From positions 1-64,000 of the forward strand of contig VTPC01091286.1 in assembly GCA_011009095.1 (NCBI GenBank): 64,000 nucleotides of DNA. The letters are read 5' to 3'. The stretch is from Ignelater luminosus. Taxonomy: Eukaryota; Arthropoda; Insecta; Coleoptera; Elateridae. Positions within the stretch are counted from its first letter, which is position 1, and each line of letters begins with the position of its first letter. The notes beneath the pieces are model-generated. The model searched no databases. It saw nothing but the letters and a program-made list of their open reading frames with translations, and was not told the DNA's origin. Made by a program: the position numbers and the translations under genes. Positions 11,937 to 22,666 of the stretch are shown here, piece after piece.

Positions 11937-13110
11937 TTGAAAAAGCATCGGAAGAATAACCGGCCAATCCAAAGCTCCGTGAGAGATATGGCCAAGAAAC
12001 TGAACTGTTTAAATTCACTGGGTAAAAAACAATTTCAAACTTATAAAGTGAAATTCCTTGTTGCCCAAGACTGCGACCTAGTGGTCCGGAAAAGTACCTT
12101 TTCTGGCAAAAGATATGTACGCGTATGGCGTGACTCTTTAACACAAATGGTACCATCAGTCAAAATATTTACAAAGAGAAGTGTCTGAAAGCACAAATTA
12201 AACCTCTTGAGGAATCTTTTGCCTGATCAGTTTTGGTCAAATTTGGTCTCAGCTAGGGTTTCTGACACGAGAATTCTTGGGACAGAATTCCCGAGAAATT
12301 TCCAGGAATGTGTTGTCTCAAGTCCTGGGAATAGCAACTCGAGACTCAAACCTTCTCCTGAATTTTTAATTTGAAGGATATATATGAATGCCGAGAATTG
12401 CAAGGTAAGGGTCATAAGCTTCTGGTTAGAAAGACCCCACCAACGAACGCAAGGTATTCGTGTTTCAGGAAATTCGATAGACGCAATTTAGACTTAACGG
12501 TGATTCTTTTATCTGATTTATGTAGGTAAATATATAAGTTGATCTAATAGTCACTTATACAGGAAATAATAATGGTTTTAAAAAACGAAACCGTGAAATT
12601 AATTAGTTCAAGTTAACTTGTTGATAAGAAATGCATTGCTGTAATTAAATTGCTTATTATTTTAAAAGAATACGAATTAATTTTTAAAATGCCTTGTCCT
12701 ATACAAACATGAAAAAACCAAATGTTTAACTAAATATCTCAAAACTATGATATTCAAAGTTAGAGCCTTTTTGCTTTGGAGTGGCCAATTTTAATAGACG
12801 GCGGATGTGGTTTCAGTATAATGGTGCACAATACTATTTTGGTAAGCTAGTTAACGTTTTTCAGAATGATTGATTTTACAACTATTGGATTGAAAGAGGA
12901 GCTTGGTCACGATAATCACCTGACGTAAGTCCTCTTGACTACTATCTCTGGGGACATATAAAAAATGTGATGTATGCAAAAAAGTCAGCTAATAGGATTG
13001 AATGAGCTTAAAATGACTGTAACTTCGCTAAGATTGATTTTCGAATATACGTATGTTCGTCAGACATTTTTGACTTAAAGTAATCCGGTCAACATGTGCG
13101 TAAGCTATGG
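11937..13110 (+). pseudogene. Decayed Tc1/mariner-like element
   Basis: Near the left end the frame SSVRDMAKKLNCLNSLGKKQ resembles the second helix-turn-helix of a Tc1/mariner transposase and continues TYKVKFLVAQDCDLVVRKS. Near 12915-13000 the C-terminal signature SPDVSPLDYYLWGHIKNVMY is clear, containing the third catalytic Asp. Many stops lie between. That both pieces belong to one element is inferred from order, strand and spacing. Confidence 0.55.
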
Positions 13111-14190
13111 TCGTCTAGTCACGAGACATTTAAAAAAAAAGATTGTCCCCAAAAAGAATTAGTCTCGAGTTCCGGAAAGCAAAAAGTGGCAGAGACTCAA
13201 AAACACTAATCTCATGTCAGCTTACTACAGGAGGGACATGGTTAAATGAATAAATGACAACAACTTAGATTTTGAACAGAAGGAGTACCAGCCATGAGCT
13301 GAGTTCAATAGAGAAATATTGGGTGATCGTGAAGTGGAAGCTTGTTCTAAAGACACATGAAATGATTAAGAACATCGCATAGTTTGATAACTAAATAAAA
13401 AAAGTGGAAGAAAGTAACCAATGCAAATGAATTCAATGGGAAGTACTGTACAGTATCTGATGGAGACGGTAAATTCAATTCAACGTTTAAGTTCTTTTGA
13501 ACTGTACTCTCTATGACCGAAAGATGGAGCCTGAATTTCTTCAAGCACCGACCTTGTAGTAGACCTGAACACAACTATTTAGAAATGTATACCCATCGCT
13601 AAATATTTTATTTTAGTATTTTCTTTAAGAATGTGTTTTCTGTGTTTGTGTTTTTCGGTATCTAGGCTAAAAAGTGATTCTGGAGTCAATGTTTTGTAGT
13701 TTATGTAAAATCATTAAAAGATAAACTTCATATAAAAAAATTGAAAAAAGAAAAATAAACAAAAAACTACTTAAGAGGCGTAAGACCCGCCCTGACTAAG
13801 AACAGGCAAGGGAATCAGCGTACCTCCTACTGAAGGAGCTTATATGATGCTTTAGAATACTAAAGAAAATCGTAATAATGAATGAGTAATTACTTATAAG
13901 CTCCCACTTGTTTTCGTTCTGATTTATCGGAATAATACCTTAATCTACAAATGTATTGCCGCTATAACTACCAATCAGATCCCTGCTTTTCCAATATTCT
14001 ACCTTAATTTTAATTTGTGACTGTTACCTATTCCCAAAGCTAAAGTAAATACAATACCAAGCGATTTATGATTTAGTATTCAACGTTTGACTTTTGCTCC
14101 AGTTCTTCTTGTGCGCAGTGTAATCCATCCAAATAATACCTTTTCATTAATTATAGGTTCAGTTCTCAGAATATTCTATCACTTCCAAGT
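13111..14190. other. No gene recognised
   Basis: No coding signal. The - frame at 13347-13574 has no recognisable domain. A poly-A rich stretch lies at 13730-13765. Confidence 0.35.
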
Positions 14191-15310
14191 TTCTAAAGCC
14201 CATCAGGTTTTCTGTTGTTTTTTTTGAGTAATCTTGTTAACAAGCCAGCTGGAGATAATAAATAAAGAAATTTCGAAATTTCGAAATTCCCAACCATCAC
14301 TGACTATAGGTTTACTTCCCAATATATGCTCTATTATTTCAAAGCATTTATAACAAACCAGCAAAAGATAATATAGAAAGAAATCCTGACCATCACAAAT
14401 TATGTATAAGTTTACCGCCAGTATGCTATATATCACTTCAAAGCATCTAAAGTTCGTCAGGTCCTTGGTTTTTTCCTGAAGTAATCTGGTTAACAAGCCA
14501 GTAAAAGATAATAAAGAGAGAAATTCAAAATCTCGAAATTCCTAACCATTACTAATTAAGCAATTACGTATAAGTTTACCCCCTAATATTCTCTATGCTT
14601 TCTAAGCATCCAAAGTTCATCAGTTTTTCTGTTGTTTTTTTTTTGAGTAATCTTGGAAAGAAACCCGCAGGAGATAATAAAGAAAGAAATCTGAAATCTT
14701 GGAATTCCTAACCATCACTGATTAAGCATAGATTCACCTCCGAATATGCTCTATCACTTCAAAGCATCTAAAGCTCGTCAGTTTTTCTGCCTTTTTTATT
14801 TGGAGTAATCTTGTTAAGAAACCAGCAGGAGATAATAAGGAAAGAAACTCAAAATCTGAAAATTCTTAAGCACCACTAATTATAAGTTCACTTCCCAATA
14901 TGATCTATCACTTCGAAATATCTAAAGCTTGTCGATGTTTCCATTTCTTCTTTTTTGGAATAATCTTATTGATAAACAAGCAGACAATAATAAAAAGAGA
15001 GAGAGAGATCCAAAATCTCGAAATTCCTAACTATCACTAATTAAATAATTACGATAGGTTCACCTCCCAATATGCTCTATCACTTGAAAGCATATAAGCT
15101 TGTCAGTTTTTCTGTTGTTTTTTTGTTGACCAACCAGCAGGAAATAATAAAGAATGAAGTCCAAAATCTCAAAATTCCTAACCATCACTAATTAAGTAAT
15201 TACGGATAGCTTCACTTTTCAATATGCTTTATCACTTCAAAAGCTCGTCAGTCTTTTTATTTTTTTTTTCTGAAGTAATCTTGTTAACAAACAAATCTCA
15301 AGATTTCTAG
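14190..15310 (+). repeat. Tandem satellite array, unit about 155 bp, about seven copies
   Basis: A unit containing ttctgttgtttttt, gagtaatcttgttaacaa, ccagcaggagataataa, gaaattcctaaccatcac and cccaatatgctctatcact recurs. The AAxCCAGCAGGAGATAATAA landmark falls near 14237, 14352, 14490, 14660, 14819, 14974 and 15128, and a final partial unit starts near 15287. The first interval is short (about 115 bp) and the rest are 138-170 bp. The open frame on the - strand at 14203-14496 lies inside the array and is not a gene. Confidence 0.9.
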
Positions 15311-16670
15311 CTATCCCAAACCTTCTTATCTGTAAAAACTACAACTTTCGTTAGGTTTTAGTGTATTTTATGAAATACATTTTTTCTAGGTTGGGTACTT
15401 AATAATAATTATATTGATGATGATGATAATTTTGGTAGTTTTTCTCCACGGTTCCTAATTTGAGCGTTCCTTGTAAGCTTAGTTTTGTTTCTTGTAAAAA
15501 TTTCTTTTTGCGTACTATGATTGATATTTGGCCAATACTACTAGCATGTCGATACAAAGCTTTAAAAGAAAATTATAAAAGGAAAGTTTAATTGGATTAA
15601 CTAAACATCTGATAGTGTATTAAAGTTGCTTCTTGTGAAAAAGAGAGTTTTTTGTTTCGAATTTCGCACACGCACTCGTATTATTAAGTGTCTATAAATC
15701 AAAGATATTTTCAATTACGTACGCTACAGCGTCTTCATTTTAGTAATTATTAGGTGCTACACGGAAGGTCTGCAGATCCCTGTCAACAAGGCAAAAATAT
15801 TACTTAATAGAAAACAGATTTATAAATGAAGTCTAGTGGTCATTTTAGTATATAAAAATAGAGAGATTACTGCACTTCTGATAAATGTTGTTATTGAAAA
15901 TACATTTTATCCTATAAAATACAATATTATGTAGTAAATCGAGACATCGGAAATTTGTTCTAAATTTTCAAGTAATAATTCAAAGTTATCCTAATTGTTT
16001 TTAAACTTTTATTTTGCTTGATTATTCCCAAGATTTTAGGTTTTGTTTTTTATCAATTGTTTATTTATTCACTTTCTTGAAAGCTGCAGTAAAGTGTTTA
16101 AATTGCACATATGGTGCCGGTTTATGAGAATAGGACTTATCCAATGAAATTACTCAATGAAATTACACAAACCGTCTGTATATTGTATCTGCCGTAGGGA
16201 TGTTCCAAATATTCGTATGGGATGTGCCAAATACTTGTAAAATTGTGTTTTAAATTATTTCCAGACTATTATTGCTTTGTAGCTATTTGTATATTATTTC
16301 TTTTATTCGAAAACAAATGCACTAGTCATACAAGATGAAGACTCTCTTTTAAACACATAAAAGGGCTCTTCATTGGAAAGAAACGGGTGAAATCGTCTTT
16401 TGTGGATAAATAACGTACTGTTAGGTCTGAAGCAAAAGAAGCTTGAAATATGTTGTCATTCGCGGAGGGGCGCGTAGGACCCGTCGGACCAGCACGGAAA
16501 ACTACACACCCCCAAAAGCTGAAATGGGGAATTTAAAAAGACATTTTTTTTACTTTTATTTTTTATTTGTAAGTAATAGTCAACTTAAATAATAGCTTTG
16601 ATATAAAATAAAACTAAAAAAGAACATGACAAAGTTATTAACCAACATTGAATAACGTAACATATTATCT
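15311..16670. other. No gene recognised
   Basis: AT-rich DNA without recognised genes or repeats. A local GC-rich patch near 16463-16500 (gcggaggggcgcgtaggacc) has no assigned role. Confidence 0.35.
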
Positions 16671-16729
16671 ATTTCAAATTATAAAACAGTAGGGCAGGCC
16701 ATGGAAGTTTGACAGATTCCACCCTGTAT

Positions 16730-16866
16730 AGATTGTCAATTATATCCAAAGCGCATTTAAGAAAAACTTGCAATTTAAGAAAATTAACATGTAAAAATAT
16801 TTTAATGTTAATTTTCTTCAAATGCAATTTCTTCTTAAGCACACTTTGGACTTAATTAACAATTTA
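16730..16866. repeat. Hairpin-forming inverted repeat
   Basis: Segments around TCCAAAGCGCATTTAAGAAA and TTAAGAAAATTAACAT on the left are answered by ATGTTAATTTTCTT and TTCTTCTTAAGCACACTTTG on the right, with a loop of about 15 nt. It is contained in the larger terminal-repeat element. Confidence 0.75.
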
Positions 16867-16869
16867 CAT

Positions 16870-17240
16870 ACGTAACCAAAGATGCAAAGGTTTGTGGCGG
16901 CACCTTTGATGTTAGAGTATTCAGATTAAGTGACCTTCAAATAGGTCGACTATTAAATAGGTGGTATTCTTGAGCGGGAAATTTAAACCGTTTTGCAATT
17001 AAACCATTTTGCAATTAAAAATATTTCTCGATGATTATAAATAACCACTTTTAACTTTTAAAAATCTTTTAATAAGTAATTTACTAGAACGCACAAACAC
17101 AGAACAAACATACGCTTGGAATGAGGTTAACAGAAATACCACCTATTTAATAGCGACTAGTGTCATACGCTGTAAAATCTCGTCTCGGTGGGAAACGCTT
17201 ACTTGACATCTTGTAAAAGTATGTAACCTGTGACATAACC
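16870..17240. repeat. Inner repeat shared with 48545-48890
   Basis: This is the second copy of the element described at 48545-48890, in the same orientation. It has an extra duplicated phrase (gttttgcaattaaaccattt near 16990-17015) and an extra aacaaacatacgcttgg near 17105. Its ends are more diverged. Confidence 0.85.
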
Positions 17241-17539
17241 TACATCATCTAATGTGGTGAAACTGCCAGCTTGATAGTGACATTATTTACGACCTTGACT
17301 GTAACTAGAAAAGCTAGGATAACTTTAGGATAATTTCAATAATTCTGTATGCTTTTAATAATTTAACAATAAATTGCAAATTTTGAAATCAGGAAAAAAA
17401 CTGGCAACATGAGATATCAACAACTACAGAAACAAAATCTTTAAATTTACCATTCTACAAAATATAGCTTTTTTATAGTTCTGTAAACTTAACAAAAATA
17501 AATCATGGCGTATCCTACTGTTTTACAATTTGAAATATA

Positions 17540-18100
17540 CAGTGTGTCCAAGATAAGGATGCACAGCATGAAGATCTTGGAAACGGTAAGAGGTACAGCA
17601 CTGGTTAAATGAGTTGAAAGTTGGCTATTTATAAGGCCTTTTTGTTGACGTTTGCAAAATCTAGATATCTTGGGTAGTTTCAGAGATTTCCTTATTATTT
17701 TTTCTTTCCTTTATTTGAAGAGATATCAAAAAACTAAAACCACTTTTCCATTGCCACTTTTTGTTCTCTATTAAAATACGCTAACAAAATTCCTTTACAA
17801 CGTTTCGGTCTCGAGTAACTATCATTAACCTCATTTTTTAAATAGGCGGAAAAACAATGGAAAATTGTTTTGAATAGCTCTTGTTGTCACGATTCTAATG
17901 ATGTAAACATGATAGGGTTATTTTGGTTTTGATTTTTTTGTGTTGAACGCTGCTGTGACTAACTGTAATAATTGCTGTTCATCTTTAAAATTTTGGTTGA
18001 GCACATGATTCTTGACATAACCCCAGAGGAAAGAAATCTAACAATGTTAGAGCAGGTGATCGTGCAGGCCAAGGTACTGCAGAATGCATTAATTTATAGC
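17540..18100 (-). pseudogene. Tc1/mariner-like element fragment
   Basis: The left end begins CAGTGTGTCCAAGATAAGGA after TA, a typical terminal repeat. The - strand at about 17985-18080 reads WPARSP then LTLLDF and WGYVKNHVLNQ with frame breaks, which is the third-Asp region of a mariner-type transposase. The other terminal repeat was not found. Confidence 0.55.
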
Positions 18101-18589
18101 ATAAGAAATCATCAAATAAAGTTTTAGCACCTTATCTGTATCTGTCTATCTCTCTAAAAATCTTTCGGTTTATATTGAGTGTTTCGGAGGAAAGGAAAAT
18201 ATTTGGAGAATGTGTTCAGATCAAAATAAGAAAAATAAACTCACATGTTTAAATTTGATTTTCAACCATTAAGGAAATAATGAGTTCTAAAATTATTAGT
18301 ATTTTTTTCTTTTCAACAAGATAGTGTTATAGTTTATGCAATAGAAGAGAAAACAAGGAAGATATTACTAAACTACCAATGTTGTAGCTATCATAAAAGA
18401 TAATCGCCATTCATTCCAACGATTATATATAATATGTATAATAACCCAATGTTTGCAGTTGATCTGTCTCATCATTCTGTGGTTGTTCCTTACAAGTCAG
18501 ACTGCATAAAAAGTAACATTTTCGTCGAGTGATTTCTGCATTCTTTTGGCACACCTCAAACTCAACCTCAAATGATACAGACAGCGAAA

Positions 18590-18935
18590 ACTAACCTTGT
18601 CACAGTGTTGGTAAATCCATTTTACACTTCTTGCAGGAGGCAGCCATTACCATTAGATGTCTCCTTCATGTTTCTACCATTATAAACAAGCAATTCGAGA
18701 TTGACTGCGCAGGAAATATGAATATTTTGTTTTCATTTTGTGAGGATATTATAATTTCAAGTTTGCTATCCAAGTTTACAAAGCTGTAGGCTATTTGCAA
18801 AAGCTTATACATAATAAAGTTGAAACTGTTCAAAATGCCGTTTTCGGATTTTCAAAAACAGGGATTTATCCTTTCAGACCAACCTTTACAAACGAAGCAT
18901 TAGTAGCTGCTGAAACAACTGGTAAACGTTAACTG
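18590..18935 (+). pseudogene. pogo/Tigger-type transposase C-terminal fragment
   Basis: The last part reads without a break: FAIQVYKAVGYLQKLIHNKV, then ETVQNAVFGFSKTGIYPFRP and TFTNEALVAAETT (about 18768-18930). The KTGIYPF motif marks the C-terminal end of pogo-superfamily DDE transposases. Upstream, frame-shifted pieces resemble the LQPLDVSF segment of the same domain. The N-terminal DNA-binding part is absent. Confidence 0.75.
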
Positions 18936-18959
18936 ACTCGGATAGGTCTACAAATATAG

Positions 18960-20430
18960 CAATGTCACATCAAACTAAAACCGAGCACTGCGACAGTTCT
19001 TGGCTGAACGAAATAGAACGTCTAATAAGTTCAAAAAAGAAAGAGCTAGAAGAAATCTGTTTCAAGAGACAATCTGGTTGCAATTCAAATTTATACTGAC
19101 GGATCTAGAATGGAAGATGGTAAGGCGGGGGCGGCTTATGTTATATAATACAGACAAAGAAATAGAAAATAGGAAATTTAAACTAGGGCTATAGAGTTCG
19201 ATATTTCAGTGTGAGCTTTTGGCAATTAGAGGATAATCACTTCCCATTTAGAGAATGTACTTTAAATAGTGATAACAAATCGGCTCTATTGGCATTGCAG
19301 GGAATGAGGAACCCTACCCACACAGCAGAGGATATCCTATGGATATCCATTTTATGTCCATATAACGTCCGAATGTCCATGGATGTCTAGAGGATATCCA
19401 TAAGATGTCCTACATCGGATATACAGTGGATATCCAGAAAGATCATCCTATGGATATACATTTTATGTCCGTGTCTGTTTAGAATTCATTAATCAAAATT
19501 TTATTAAGGTTAGAACAATAAAAAGAAATGTTGCTTTTTGGCTATCAAGATGGCGATGTTCCTATTTCGTAAATTTCCGTTTGCTTTCGAGCATCTTAGT
19601 AATGCGCGAGCAACACTTTTTTCATGCGTAATTCCACCAGTATCTTATTATGGTCGTTATGGTGTATCTACAGTACATCATATGTAGATATTCATAATGT
19701 GAATGTACTGTGGACGTCCAGTTTAGTATAAAATGAATATCCATAAGACATCTTGTGGATGTAATATGGATATCCTATGGACACATCCATCGGATATACT
19801 AGTGCCGTATGGGTACTGAGTTACAGACAGAAATTTGGCAGGTATATAGAGAAGTAACAGATAGAGTTAGGATTAAAATTAGATGGGCAAAAGCACACGT
19901 CGGAATAGAAGGTAACGAGAGAGCATATGAGCTAGCTAAATAAGCAGCTGTAGAAGAAGGACTAGAAATAATGATAAATATCGCCCCTAGGACATTAGTT
20001 AAAAGTAGGATTAGGAAAGATTCAATGGAACTTTGGAATAATAGGTGGAGGAGCGACTACAGGTAGATTAACATAAAAATTTATTTCAGATAATGAAATA
20101 AGGGGGAGAATAGGGAAGTTAGATAAAGATGTAGTACAGCTGCTTACAGAACATGAAAATTTTAAATCTTATTTAGTTAAAATAAGTAAATTAAATGTAG
20201 ACGAAATAGGATGTGCATGTGGTGAGGAGGAGGAAAATGCGGAACATGTCTTATTTAGGTGTAGGTTAGAACAACGAGCTAGAGAAACAGGAAATAGAAA
20301 TTTAGCTATAGTAGGATATAGATGACCAAAAAATATAAAGGAGGTAGGTCAATTAAGCAAAGCGAAGGAATGGTAGGTGGAATTAAAACGTTTTGCAAAA
20401 ACAGTAGATAGGTTGAAGGTGCCCACTCAA
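18960..20430 (+). pseudogene. LINE ORF2 tail: RNase H and CCHC region (I/R1 group)
   Basis: The + strand shows the RNase H start IYTDGSRMEDGKAGAAYVI (about 19090-19145), then NSDNKSALLALQGMRNP, then after a foreign insertion TELQTEIWQVYREVTDRVRI and KIRWAKAHVGIEGNERAYEL. This matches the DG, S/A-rich and H-GNE parts of RNase H. A zinc-knuckle-like CACGEEEENAEHVLFRC follows near 20215. Several stops break it (for example near 19941). The 5' part, including reverse transcriptase, is missing, as in 5'-truncated LINE copies. The insert at 19317-19813 is a separate element. Confidence 0.8.
19317..19813. mobile_element. MITE with GATATCC-rich ends inserted in the LINE
   Basis: A 497-bp unit is flanked by TA (19315-19316 and 19814-19815). 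Its terminal repeats read CCCACACAGCA on the left and CCCATACGGCA on the reversed right end. Both subterminal regions carry repeated GGATATCC, ATGGATATCC and ATGTCC motifs. Taking the unit out with one TA rejoins the RNase H frame as AAC CCT ACT GAG, which establishes the boundaries and the TA duplication. No coding sequence is present. Confidence 0.85.
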
Positions 20431-22289
20431 ATTTAATATTTTAAGTAGGCAATATAATAACAAACAAACCATTAAGATTAATTAATATAAATAATAAAGT
20501 AATAGAAAGCCGTTAAAATGACTAACACACTTTTGTGTCTCGTTCTACCCTCACGATTTTAAAATTGATTATGAAAAATCATACTTGCCGTAGGATGTCC
20601 GTTTAGCTACCCCACCCGAGTAAGAGGGCTGCCATGGGGCTTCTATGGATGCGGAGCCTTTGGCAAAGAAACCAACTGCTTCACCGGGCGCTATTATCCA
20701 GGCCCTCCCTACGTAGATACTCTGGTCGACCGGCGGCTAGATGTTAGGCACGGTATCTTGACGAAGCGATATCCCAGGCCGCTCGGGTCAGCTGGCGGAA
20801 AAAGGAAGGAATATGTCTGGAAAGACGATTCATAATTAATTAAAAAGAATGGGTGCAAAGATGTGATAACAGAAGTGGCCTTATTTGGGAGAATAGATTA
20901 GGAAGGACGAAGGAAGCAGTACGGTAGAGAAAATCTCTGCGGCTCGGTGTGTCTTGCCCCTTTTAGTAATAAGTATGTATACGAGATCAGAGGGGAAATG
21001 GGTGGCGGGACCATTATTGGCCTGCAGTTGCTGAGGGGCCATGACATAAATCAAACAAATATAATCGTGTAAGTTTAATTTATTTAGACGAAAGATAATA
21101 ATATAACGAGGATAGTAGAGAATGTAATATCACTAGATGGAACTTTCTCTGCGACATTCTGCAAAATCCAAAGATAAGGATCTCGCTCAATCCAAATTTA
21201 AACGTCTGGAAAACGAAAGAATATTTCAAGCAGCCAGAAAAAGAAGATCAATTAAATATTATATGAATGGGACTAAATTAGAAAAAATAATTGGCATCCC
21301 AAAATAATTAAAGAGAGGATAGTTTCAATGTGCCTAGGTTGTCGTATCGTACTACATGTGAGCCTATAGATTTAAAATTTCAAACATTTTTACTTGTGTA
21401 CTAAATTAATTAGTAGGTACTCAGTTGTTTCTGGATGTTTCTCTATTTTGCATTACCTACCCCTTTAGAAATTCCATTTTACCCCCCTTCCTCCCCCCCT
21501 ACGAAGGGCAAAATCAAATCTGTAGACTGACTTGAATAAATAACTATCATGAAATAAACTCATGTTGCAAAAGAACAATGAGGTATGAGAATTTTTTTTC
21601 TCAAATTATAATCTAAGACTTTCGTACATTGTAGGTCATCTATAATTATTATGAAACCATTTTTAAGTGAAATAATACAGTTAAAAACTAAGTATTTCAC
21701 TTGTCCCAGAATTCTCCTAACTATTTATTACTAGTAAAAGGTAAGAATGATCAAAACATGAGTCAGGGTATATAATGAATCTAGAAATCAATTCAGATAA
21801 AAGTCGACTTTTAGTGAAAAAAGATTAAAAATTGACTCGTAATCAATTGAAATCGATTTGTTGATATTAAATGTTCTAATTGAAATTAATAATAACACCC
21901 AAAGATGAGAATTAAATGTAATATTATACAAATACCTAATTAAGCTATTGAATTATTAATTACATTTGATACATATGAGATGTATATTATATGTTAGGGT
22001 CCAATTCATCCGTTTGAGAAATAAGAATTTTCTTTCGTGTAATAAACCAAAATTCGAAATATCTGTAAACAATCGATTTCAACATTCAAAAGCAAGAGCT
22101 TTTAGTCAGACTCAGTATTCTATTCTACCAGATAAAATAATTTGAATACTTAACTAAAAGAAATAAGGAAGGATTGTACTATAATAGACATTTATTTATG
22201 ATGAACTTTTTAACCGGCTTTACATTAATTTGAATTGGCGCTGCAATTCAAATCCGGCCCTCTATATTCTTCAAGCGTAAATACAAGCG
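20431..22289. other. LINE 3' flank then intergenic DNA upstream of RpLP0
   Basis: The first 600 bp are GC-richer (near 20600-20780, tggggcttctatggatgcgg) and may be the LINE 3' untranslated region. No poly-A tail was located. After about 21300 the sequence is plain AT-rich DNA up to the RpLP0 promoter. Confidence 0.4.
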
Positions 22290-22355
22290 TTTCCGCATTT
22301 CATTAAACCGGAAAATTCGTGTGATTCGTTCATTGCGCCTGTTGTTATTGCTGAG
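22290..22355 (+). other. Probable non-coding first exon and promoter-proximal region of RpLP0
   Basis: This is the GC-richer stretch just upstream of a good donor (gag|gtaggt at 22356) and 275 bp before the translated exon. Ribosomal protein genes usually have a short non-coding first exon with a pyrimidine-rich start. The transcription start cannot be fixed from sequence alone, so the left boundary is approximate. Confidence 0.55.
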
Positions 22356-22666
22356 GTAGGTTGTGTACCGCAAATTTTATTTATATTTTTCTAAGACATC
22401 TTAATGAAAATTCTATATTCTCGACTTAATTGTAATTAGTAAAATAAAGCTCTTGTAAATGCTGTAATTTTTAATAGCATAGGATACGTAAATATTCTAA
22501 AACATTAATTACTAGTAATTGAGGTTAAGTTCCATTTTGTAAATGTGCATGCTATTTACTTGAGGATTTGCTTATTAATGTAGTACATTATATTGATTTA
22601 TTATAAATTTAATTTGTTTTATATTTTCAGTCCTTAAATTCCTAAAGAGTCTCTACACACTACAAG

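Larger units (their letters stand above)
16672..17535. mobile_element. Terminal-inverted-repeat element containing a foldback and a second repeat
   Basis: The left end TTTCAAATTATAAAACAGTA and the reverse complement of the right end TTTCAAATTGTAAAACAGTA match, extending to about 36 bp with flaws (both reach a GCCATG). TA flanks both sides (16670-16671 and 17536-17537). Inside are a hairpin of about 135 bp (16730-16866) and a core of about 370 bp (16870-17240). The core recurs at 48545-48890. No coding capacity is seen. Confidence 0.65.

Noticed and set aside
14203..14496. Open reading frame of 97 codons on the - strand.
   Set aside because: It lies entirely inside the tandem satellite, and the frame is not kept in neighbouring units.
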